Below are positions 46,690 through 55,307 of a DNA stretch of 64,000 bases, in pieces. The notes under the pieces are model-generated. The model saw nothing but the letters and a program-made list of their open reading frames with translations. It did not search any database and had not been told where the DNA came from. Made by a program: the position numbers and the translations under genes. Location of the stretch: positions 6,935,501 through 6,999,500 of the forward strand of contig BSYO01000033.1 in the NCBI GenBank assembly GCA_033239525.1, written 5' to 3'. Source of the DNA: Nepenthes gracilis. Lineage: Eukaryota; Streptophyta; Magnoliopsida; Caryophyllales; Nepenthaceae. Position 1 is the first letter of the stretch; each line of letters opens with the position of its first letter.

Positions 46690-47650
46690 TCCCTCGCCAC
46701 AGAAGAATTTGATCCTTTTTTTTTCTAATAGAATATACCAAAAATTTGGTACATTATACATGATTCCACAGGTGATGCGTATACTTCTTGGATCATTGAC
46801 ACATGTGCAACAGATCATATTGTCTAGTATACTTTATTTTCTCATGAAATTATCTCTCAAGTGTCCATATGATTAAGTTGCGGGATGGAATTGAAGTCCT
46901 TGTCACTCACATTAGTATTGTTCGGAATTTAGAATTGTCAGTATTGATAGATATTATTTGTATTTCATCATTTAATTATAATTTCATATTGGCTAAGAAG
47001 ATGACCGAATCTTTCATTTACTGTGTTATTCGTCTTTTTAACTACAATTTTGTTTAGGATATTAGATCATGATTAGAAAATATGAGATCAATGGTGACCT
47101 CTACAATCAAGATAATAATTTTAGCCTTATAAAAATATTCCTAAAGTCACATGTGGGGCTTCATTTGAATGCTACTGCCGCAAATAAACATTGTTCTAGT
47201 ATTTGATATTATAGTTTAAGACATTTGTCTAGTCTTGATTGAAGTTGATTGATGATATATCTGTTAAAAATAATATTAATTATAATGAAGGGATGCCTTG
47301 TCTAATTTGTGCCCTTGCCAAATAGAATTAGTGTCAAATCTTTTTATAATATTTTTGAAACTCAATTGAATACCAAGATAAATGTGCTCAGAAGTGGCAA
47401 TGGAGCATAATTTCAGATGGCAAAGTTCTTTGCCAGTCAAGGCATGATACACCAAAGAAGCTTTATTGAAACTTTACAACGGAACGAGATTTTTTTTGGG
47501 GGGAGGGGGAGGGGGGAATTAAACAAAGACACATCATGAATGTGGCCATGCAATAAAATTAAATTCTAATGTTTCTCTTAACTTCTAGAGTACTTGTGCC
47601 TTAATTGCAATGTATTTGATCAACAAGACATTTACACCTCTTGTAATATT
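46690..47650 (+). pseudogene. copia remnant: protease, pre-integrase, integrase pieces
   Basis: Plus-strand fragments: DAYTSWIIDTCATDHI (protease active-site region with DTC for DSG), a VLVTHISIV-like block, HLSSLD near the GAG-pre-integrase region (47210-47330), then FFASQGMIHQRSFIE, HECGHAIK and YLINKTFTPL from integrase (47420-47640). The integrase core is shortened. No LTRs were established. A G-rich run (47489-47516) splits it. Confidence 0.65.
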
Positions 47651-48112
47651 CTTGATATTTTCAATTTCGTCATTTTGATGTGTATATTTTTTGATTATTT
47701 GGAGAAAAATATATAAAATATATTTAATTGGATAAATATTTATATAATGGGCCTAATGGGCTTAAAATGATTTGGATCATGTCTTATTTGGGCCAAGGGT
47801 CAAAGAAATTGGACTAATTGAGTTATTTTAGAACAAAATTTCATAGATAAACTGCATGACCCACTTGGAGAATAATTTATCTATAAAATTTGGAAGGTCA
47901 ATTGCATATAACTAATTTTTTTTTTTTACAAATTGAGGACAGCATCCTTCTGATAAATGGGCACCTTAGCCGGCTAGCTTACAGTTTTTGGGGCAAGTAT
48001 CAAGGATGATATACTTCCAAAATATAATTTAAAAGTTTGGGAGAGAATTAATTCCACGAAGCCGGCCCTTTAAATACTAGCAGTACATTTAGTTATTGGA
48101 ATATAATAGAGT
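47651..48112. other. flanking DNA, no gene seen
   Basis: AT-rich; no domain or repeat recognised. It ends where the left LTR-like arm of element D begins. Confidence 0.4.
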
Positions 48113-49255
48113 TAATGCGTCTTTGGATCCGAACTTTGAATAGATTCAGATGATTCTCCTGTCTTGGCTCCGACTCCGTTCCCTGAGTTGGATCCTGCAC
48201 ACCATTAAACAGAACAAGGGGTCAGCGTGTTCGGCGAAAAGTTGTCCCACCGAAAGCACTCCGACGCTCAAGTCAGTAAAACAGTCTTCAAAAGGAAGAA
48301 ACTGAAAATAGAGAGAGAGAGAGTTTGAGTGTTTGGTCCAAATGTAAGAGAGACGTGAGGTCTTCTTGAATCTGGATGGTGGGAAGACAATAAACGGCCG
48401 TGAGGGTCCGCTTGTTGCCTTAGGTTTTTTTGGAGGATGAAGGCGGCAGAACAGGCAGATTGCTTTGGGCACTCAGTCATCCTACAGGAAGCGTATGCAA
48501 TTGGATCTGTTGAAAGTGTCAATCAAAGCCTCAATGAAAGCATCAATGAAAGCATCAATGAAAGCATGCCCTGGATGGTGAACCCAAGGCTTCTTTTATG
48601 GTGAAGATGGCGATCCTCCTTCTTTGGAAGGAGTCATTGTCATCGTGATCTGCTGGTTGCCCTTCCTTTTGGAGGTTGATGCATGTTGCCAAGTTGTGAA
48701 GGATTGTTTCCTTCTGGGAAGGCCAACAGCTTTCCAAACCGGGCACCTTCCTTCTGTGTACGTTACCGTTGGAGATCCTGGGTTGGCAAAGATTTGGAGA
48801 AATCCGACGCCTTCCTTATGCAGGAGGTGCCAATATTGCCAATATATTTTTCGGTGCCAGCTGGGATCGTGGAATATCCTTGGAAAGCCATCATTGGCCT
48901 TCTGATGATTAGTGGGTTTAAATGGGTTAGGCCCGTTACTGTTGAAAGGCTTCTTGGGGCCGAACGTGCAGAACGCGGACGGTCAACGTTTGAGTTGATC
49001 GGCGGCATGTGTGTTAGCCGCCCTCGCGTTATTAGCCGCCTGATGGGCCTTGAGACTGAGTCGGCCAAGCCCATTATTGTAGTAAAGCCTCTTTGGGCCC
49101 AATGCGCGTAAGGCGGGCGGTCAACATTTGAGTTGACCGTCCGCTTGTAAGCTAGCCGCCCGGACGGTCAAGGCCAACGTTGACCATCCTGGGCTTTTCA
49201 GCTTTTGGACAGTTTTTCAGATTGGGCCGTTAGAATGTTGACTGTCGTTTTGGGC
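48113..49255 (-). repeat. left LTR of element D, inverted
   Basis: On the minus strand this matches 55308-56482 from just inside its start (GCCCAAAAC) to its end (GACGCATTA). Shared landmarks include CCAAGAAGCCTTTCAACAG and GCTGGCACCGAAAAATATAT. The right LTR is in plus orientation, so the two face each other. Confidence 0.88.
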
Positions 49256-49299
49256 AAGAGAGAAGAAATCCCCGATACTCTCGGACAGAAGGCCACAAC

Positions 49300-50440
49300 G
49301 CAGTCCAGGGGCGAGCCTCCAGGACTACCCGATCCACTGGAGGCAACAGCCGAAAGGCTGCTGAACTCGCCAGAGACAAGACAGAGTTGGGGGATTACCT
49401 CAACCCCAAGCGATCAGCCAACGCCACTCGCGCCGATCTGCGAGTGGACCAAATCTGGAACCGCGTGTTCCAGAATGACGAGTACGCCATCGACTTGGAC
49501 AGATCTCCTTTTATTGCGGAGATCCTGAACCATCGATTGCCATAAAAGTTCAAGATGCCGTCCCTTAACTTATACGATGTGGGCAGTGTCCGGTTGACCA
49601 CCTGGATCACTTCCGCACCCATCTAAGTCTACAAGGGCTAAAACACTCAGCAATGTGCCGCTGCTTTTCACTCGCCATGAAGGAAGACGCCAGAATCTGG
49701 TTCCACCATCTCCCTTCAGGCACTGTCGGCAGTTTCTGTGAGCTCACGGATCTCTTCCTGGCTCAGTATGCATCGAGCCGACGGGAAGAGAAGCAGCCGT
49801 GGCACCTCTCCCACATAAAACAAAAATCGGGAGAGAACCCGCGATGTTTTCTGGATCGCTTCGTGGCGAAGGCCAGAAGGATCCCCAGGATTACTGAGGA
49901 GATGAAGTTGGGCGGCTTCATCTCAGCACTAACTTACGGTGACTTTTTCAAGCACCTTGCTGAAAAAACCCTCTATCCTTCCGCGAGGCGAAATCCATTA
50001 CCAGGTCCTACGCTGTGGCAGAGGAGGCCAATGAGGCAAAACGTCCTGAACGGACGGATCAGCCTCGGCCTTTCCCTGGTGATGGGAGGAAAAAAAATGC
50101 AGTGGTGGGAACACCCCTTTAAATAAATTGTCAGTCGGGCCCCTAGAACGCAGAGACTATGGGCCCACTAGTTTCACACCTCTGACAGACACGAGCCCTA
50201 ATGTCCTCATGCAGATCCGTGGAGAAAATTTCTTAAAGTGGCCCAAAAGGTTGAAGAAAGACTCTGGAAATCAGTCGAAGTACTGTGACTTCCATCACTC
50301 TGCTGGCCATTCAACTGAGGACTACAAGACACTGCAAAGGGAGATCGAGGACCTGATTCGCAGAGGCCACATTACAAAATTTGTCAGAGGACCTGGACAG
50401 AGCTCAGGAGCAGCTGATGAAGAGGGGCAGGAGTAGACTC
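49300..50440 (+). pseudogene. element D gag
   Basis: Blocks in order: QIWNRVFQNDEYAIDLDRSP, KFKMPSLNLYD, AMCRCFSLAMKEDARIWFHH, YASSRREEKQPWHLSHIK, DRFVAKARRIPRITEEMKLG, FISALTYGDFFKHLAEKT, then FLKWPKRLKKDSGNQSKYCD and FHHSAGHSTEDYKTLQREIE, the nucleocapsid finger. This makes the particle shell. Frame breaks occur at about 49530-49600, 49985 and 50125. It is better preserved than the copies in B or C. Confidence 0.85.
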
Positions 50441-50589
50441 CACCCCGGAACAGGATTACGGCGAGGGTGGTTAACATGGTCACCACGACGACTGCCAAGA
50501 ACTCGGTGAGACAGAGGGAATCGCCAGGAGGAGGAGGAAGAAGCGGCAAGACACAGTAGATATCTTGTTAGCTTCAGTGATAGTGACTC

Positions 50590-51130
50590 AAATCATGTAA
50601 TGTCCCCCTATGCTAACCCCCTTGTTATATCAGCACTCGTTTCAAATGGCACTTCAGACTATCAGCTGAAATGAGTCTTTATCGGTAATGGAAGTTCTAA
50701 AGATTTGCTTTACTTGGATGCCTTCTTTAAGTTAGGCCTAAAAAAGAACCAACTAAAACCGGCCGAAGGCTCGTTGCTCTGACCTTGACAACGAACCGGT
50801 GCCGTCCAAGGGACTATTCAGTTAGAAGTTACCTTAGGAACGTATCCAAAGATGGTGAGTTGCACGCTTACCTTCCTGGTGGTTGACCTACCCTCAGTAT
50901 ACAACGCTATACTGGGCAGACCTTGCCTGGCAGTGTTCGAGGAAGTTACCTCGATCCTGCACCTCAAAATGAAGTTTCCAACATGCTACAGTGTTGGAGA
51001 GGTGCTAGGCGACCAAATAATCGGACGGACATGCTACATATCCCAGATTGCCCCGAGCGGCAGCACTAGCACGGTGGGAGAACTCGATTACCGAAATGAG
51101 AGCACCCTGCAGCAAGCGCAGTCCGGTGAA
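50590..51130 (+). pseudogene. element D protease
   Basis: Reads FIGNGSSKDLLYLDAFFKLG, where the usual retropepsin motif has Asp in place of the first Gly, so the catalytic Asp is lost. It continues GTIQLEVTLGTYPKM, TFLVVDLPSVYNAILGRP, ILHLKMKFPTCYSVGE and LGDQIIGRTCY, the normal end of Tat-like protease. A stop lies in the middle (about 50780). It runs directly into integrase sequence because of the internal deletion. Confidence 0.8.
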
Positions 51131-51193
51131 ACCACAGATCTGGTCCCACTAAATCCGAAGGAACCGAAAAGTGTGTGCAGATCTGGTCCCACA
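51130..51193. other. deletion junction with 15-bp direct repeat
   Basis: CAGATCTGGTCCCAC occurs near 51135-51149 and again at 51178-51192, at the point where protease sequence jumps to integrase sequence. The repeat suggests slipped repair or template switching. Confidence 0.7.
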
Positions 51194-51914
51194 ATGAGCT
51201 GGAATTTCTTCACCGGAACATTGTCTGCAGGTTCGGTGTCCCAGAGGTCGTGGTGACCGACAACGGGACCCAATTCATGGGGAAACGCTTCGCCAAGTAT
51301 TGCACCACCTTTGGATCAAGCTGGTCCACACTTCGGTGGCATACCCCCAGGACAACGGGCAGGTGGAGGTCACGAATCGTACGTTACTCCACGGGTTAAA
51401 GAGTAAGCTGGAGGACACCAGAGGCTACTGGGCAGACGAGCTCCCATCTGTCCTCTGGTCTTATCGGACAACACCGAACGAATCAACGCACGAGACACCC
51501 TTCAGCCTCTGTTACGGGACTGAGGCGGTGATCCTGATTAAAATCAGGCTTCCGAGTCTCAGGGTGGAGTCTTTCGACCCACAGACCAACTCCCAAAAGA
51601 TCAGGGAGCACTTAGACTTGCTAGAGGAAGCACGCGACGCCGCCAGAATACAGACAACAGCATACCAACACCGAGTTGTCCGGTACTATAATAAAAAGGT
51701 GAAAGGCTGGCAATTTGACGTTGAAGACTTGGTCCTACAAGGCGTCGCGGCCATAGGCAAGCTGGCCGGCCGCAACAAGCTCTCTCCCAACTGGGAGGGA
51801 CCTTTCCTTGTCTCCGCCGTCCTGCGAAACGGAGCGTACAAACTCCGAAACCAGGACAGGAAGTTGATCCCACGAACGTGGAACGTAACCCACCTCAAGC
51901 GATACTTCCAATAG
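51175..51914 (+). pseudogene. element D integrase, C-terminal two thirds
   Basis: Begins inside the catalytic core: NIVCRFGVPEVVVTDNGTQF (second Asp of the DDE triad), then PQDNGQVEVTNRTLLHGLK (Glu), WADELPSVLWSYRTTP, FSLCYGTEAVIL, YYNKKVKGWQFDVEDLVLQG, and NWEGPFLVSAVLRNGAYKL, ending TWNVTHLKRYFQ at TAG 51912-51914. The zinc finger and first Asp are lost in the deletion. A frameshift near 51300-51370 separates the first block from the rest. Confidence 0.85.
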
Positions 51915-52100
51915 GACTCAGGTACGCCCTCACCCACTTATGCGCATTCATTCGCATGCTTGCTTTCATTCAGCAAAATAAGAGGTTTACTTAGCATATA
52001 GAATCCTAGGCTCTGTGTGCATACATATGAACTGCGTTTGCCTTGCAGGCTTACCCGACCTAGACTACCCCTAAGTCGGGAGGGTCTTCACCCTCTCGTT

Positions 52101-52355
52101 AAACCCTAGTCATCTAGGTGGCCCAGAAGTCGTTTGAAACCCCAGTCATCCAGGTGGCCCATGAGCGGTCTTAAACCCTAGTCATCTAGGTGGTCCATGA
52201 GCGGTCTGAAACCCTGGTCATCCAGGTGGCCCATGAGCGGTCCTGAAACTTGGTCATCCAAGTGGCCCATGAGCGGTCTGAAACCTCGGTCATCCGAGCG
52301 GCCCAATAGCGGTCGTACTAAACATTGGTATCCAAGTGGCCCGATAGCGGTCTAA
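52101..52355. repeat. seven ~36-bp tandem units forming hairpins
   Basis: Units start at about 52101, 52137, 52173, 52209, 52246, 52281 and 52320. Each is AAACC plus a stem-TCAT-stem hairpin, then GTGGCCCATGAGCGGTCTG. Stems differ but stay paired: CCTAG/CTAGG, CCTGG/CCAGG, ACTTGG/CCAAGT, CTCGG/CCGAG, TTGG/CCAA. One unit (52137) is partly unpaired. The array lies between the convergent ends of pol and the antisense gene. Confidence 0.9.
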
Positions 52356-52883
52356 AAACCTCAGGGGGCAAGTATGGCACACGCGACGACCTCCCCTCGG
52401 GGAGCAGCAACGTCAGTCAACGATGGTCGAAGGGAGAAACATTTCTTCTCCAACATTGACAACCCAAGTCATCACTTGTACGGCGCCACCGGGTTGATTA
52501 ACACAACAACCTACTCAGCTTAAAGATCCTATTCCTTAGGCAGCCAACCAGTCAGGTTGGCCAGCCCACGTAATAACCTTCTTGACGAAAGGGTAGCATG
52601 ATCGAACAGCGACAAGAAGCGTTCTTTCTCCAACGCTAACTGCCCAAGTTACCACTTGGACAGCATCGCGAGGCTGGTTAACTCAACCGCCTGCCAAGGC
52701 TAGGGACTTAGCTGCTTAGGCAACCAACCAATGGTCGCCGACCAACCAGGTTGGCCCCGAGATGCAATGATTCACATAAAACACAAAAAGCAATAAAACG
52801 ATGGACACTAAATTGAAAGGAATTTCTATTTTATTGCTCAAAAAGTGTATTACATTTTACATAAGTCCCAAAAATGCAAAAGG
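52356..52883. other. 3' flank of element D antisense gene, weak repeats
   Basis: No gene. Two loosely similar blocks (52440-52560 and 52610-52740) share TTCTTTCTCCAACGCTAAC/TTCTTCTCCAACATTGAC, CCCAAGT-ACCACTTGGAC and AACCAACCAG phrases, a direct repeat of about 170 bp. Confidence 0.55.
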
Positions 52884-53265
52884 CTACAAGGGCGGCGAAC
52901 CACACTCGCTGTCTCGGGGCTCTCCCTCCAAATCTTCCTTACGTTGCGCAGCGCGGTTTCTCTGATTGATAAACTCAGTGGGGAAGTCAGGGTCGATCAA
53001 TCGCACAATGCGCCGTCCAACCGCACAATGAGCTCCTCTAGCAACCGGGCGTACAGTGCGCCCCCGATCTCATGGAGGCTAATCTGAGTGGCCAACTCGT
53101 TCTCCGAGACTGCGGCTCGATCGGCAAGACGTTTGTTGCTTGCCTTAAGTCGATCCTCCTCCTCCTTCAAGCGAGCGACCTCGGCCTTCAACTCAACATT
53201 GTCTGCCTCCATGCCGGCCATGACCGCCTCAAGCGCAGCGGTCTGTTCACGGAGCTCCCCTCCTG

Positions 53266-53293
53266 AGGCGACCTCAGCCAGGCGACCTCAGCC
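53266..53293. repeat. 14-bp tandem duplication in element D antisense gene
   Basis: AGGCGACCTCAGCC occurs twice in tandem inside the coiled-coil exon and shifts its frame. Confidence 0.9.
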
Positions 53294-53361
53294 TCCCGGT
53301 CCACAATGATGCAATCACGTTGCTCCACTTCCCGGGAGAAAGCTGAGATCAACCTTCTTGA

Positions 53362-53440
53362 CTGCACAAAGCAAAAGCGAGGTGTGAGTTACAAACACAA
53401 GGAAGAAAGAAATACAAGGAAGCCATTACAGAAATCATAC
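53362..53440 (-). other. candidate intron in antisense ORF of element D
   Basis: On the minus strand TACGAG|GTATGATT and GCTTTGTGCAG|TCAAG bound 79 T-rich bases with GTAACTCAC as a possible branch point. Splicing would join the open linker to the coiled-coil exon in phase 0. Confidence 0.65.
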
Positions 53441-54849
53441 CTCGTAAGTCTTCTTGAAGGGCCTCACAGGCCTGGACTCTAGGCTTGGCCCAGCTGGCGG
53501 TGGACCAGTTGGCGGTGGACCCGGAGATGACGAGTTAGGAGCATCCTCTTGTGCCGAGCACGCCGCTGCCTTATCCAAAATGCGATCCAAAAACTCATCA
53601 TCATCAACAGCAACGGCGAACTCCTCTCTCAAAGCCTCCGGAGCAGCGACAGCAGGCCTCTTCCCCTTGGCTGCCTCTGGAGCGACTGCTCGAGAATCAA
53701 CTCTCATCGACGGCTTCACAATAAAAACTCGCGAGCCCTCAGCCATGTCTCAAGCTGGCTCCTCCGCAGACTCCATCCAGGTAGCACCTGGGACCACCCT
53801 CATCGCAGGCTGGGCCAGGATGACTCCTCCAACCTCCGCCGGCCTGTCTTCAACAAGCTTCGCCGCTCCAGTAGTGCTGCCGGATCCACCGCAGATCCCG
53901 GCAGCCACATAATCAATCTGAGACGAAGATGAGGAGGGCGTCCCAATTGCCCCTTCAGCAAGCTCCTGCTCTGCGCGCCTCCGGCGGATAATCACACCCT
54001 TTGAATCCTCAGGATTCATCATCCTAACCGGAGGGCTTGGCTTCTGAACCGGTGATGGCGACCCCCATTTGACCTTCTTGGTTTTCGTCCGGGAGACCAA
54101 AAAGTCCCTCTTAAACTCGTCAGGGTTAGCTCGTATGGCCTTGGTTAGCCATGCGTAGGCAGCGCTCTCCGCCGGAGACGACGTGCTAAAGCACACCTTC
54201 GGAATCTCGCCCCAGTTCCTCGCTAGAGGCCATTCCTGGCTCACCTTCACAAAGAAGAACCAGTTTTTCTAGTTCTTCAGCGAGTCATGAATGGCCGTAC
54301 TAATTTTTATTCCAGGGCGGGGAGTGAGCGATTTCCACTCCGCCCCCAGGTTCACCTTGAACACAACCCTAACACTAAACATCCTAAACTTCTGGCCAAG
54401 CTTTCAAGGAAAAAAACATAAAGTGTAGAGATACCTCACAGCATTGGCGTGAAGCTGGGTGATGGGTATCCGGAAAGCCTTCATGATCGACTCTAACTCC
54501 TCCGGCAACGGCAGGCGGAGGCCGCTCCGTAGATGGGCCTCGTAAACGGTGATGAACCCCTCCGGTGGGGAAAAGGCTTTGTCGTCCTTGCCCGAAACTC
54601 TCCAGGCCGCCTCCTTAGGAATATTAAATTCAACGCACAGTGCCTTAACATCGTTTTTTCTCAAGACGGACGAAAAGTCCGCGACTGAAGCCATAATCGA
54701 GCAGAAGTTAGGTTTTTTTTGGAAGAGTTCGTCTGAGAAACAAGAACAAAGAAGACGACGGTTTGAAGGCGTAAGTAATTTCAAAAGTACGAAAGGAAAA
54801 CTTAAGCGCCAAGCCTGAAACCCCTCGTTAATGACGCTGTCAGGATTGC

Positions 54850-54855
54850 CACGTG
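54850..54855 (-). promoter_or_regulatory. G-box upstream of element D antisense gene
   Basis: GACACGTGGC on the minus strand (core 54850-54855), 156 bases before ATG 54694. The spacing matches B and C. Confidence 0.45.
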
Positions 54856-54996
54856 TCGCCTCCCTACTTGACCCTGCAAGAGAACGGATCTTTGGCGCAT
54901 TAATGGCCAGGATCTCCGCCGAACCAATGGGAGACACATGTCGTTTTTGCCCGTAAATCGCCCAAGGTGGCGTAAAGCGTTCCCGGGTGCGCAAAG

Positions 54997-55190
54997 CGGT
55001 CCAACAATTATGGTACTCCGAAATTGACCAGGACGGTCAACAATTCTGGTACTCCGGAATTGACCAAAACGGTCAACAATTCTAGTGCTCCGGAATTGAA
55101 CAAAACGGTCAATAATTCTAGTGCTCCGAAATTGATCAAGACAAGATAATAGTGCAATTCGGAATTGACACGGAATGATCAACGATTCCG
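54997..55190. repeat. 36-bp tandem repeat with paired W-box motifs
   Basis: About four and a half units of GGTCAACAATTCTGGTACTC then CGGAATTGACCAAAAC (starts 55035, 55071, 55107). Each has GGTCAA and TTGACC arms facing each other. It lies between the antisense gene start region and the 3' LTR. Confidence 0.85.
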
Positions 55191-55307
55191 GTCAAACTCT
55201 CCTTCATGACTTTTTATGAAGTGCCACGAGATCTTCAAAGCAAGGAAAGACATCCCATCATGAACACACTGGAGCCCGAACTTCTAGCCACCAGCATGGG
55301 GGATTAG

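Larger units (their letters stand above)
52884..54694 (-). pseudogene. antisense extra ORF of element D (Transposase_28-like), spliced
   Basis: ATG 54694 begins a domain with FNIPKEAAWRVSGKDDKAF, PPEGFITVYEAHLRSGLRLP, ITQLHANAVRYLYTLCFF, a stop, then FKVNLGAEWKSL. A second stop is in KN*KNWFFF. The middle (53750-54250) has ARNWGEIPKVCF, FKRDFLVSRTKTKKVKWGSP and IIRRRRAEQEL (possible nuclear signal). A Pro/Ala/Ser-rich linker (53435-53746) leads to an intron (53362-53440). The last exon is a coiled coil (VELKAEVARLKEEEDRLKAS) and ends GEPRDSECGSPP before TAG 52884-52886. Four or more disabling changes, two of them short duplications. Role unknown. Confidence 0.8.

Noticed and set aside
48113..49300. 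Simple self-integration as the source of the inverted LTR of element D
   Set aside because: Self-integration would leave the exact LTR tip at the junction. Here 40-45 bases of the tip are missing, so a further deletion or another route is needed.
52101..52355. Evenly spaced repeats that look CRISPR-like
   Set aside because: Units are contiguous, without unique spacers, and lie in a plant retrotransposon. They are tandem hairpins.
54802..55182. Minus-strand open frame with repeated FRSTRIVDRFGQ units
   Set aside because: It is the 36-bp DNA repeat read as 12 codons. The repeat structure explains it, and no relative is seen in the other elements.
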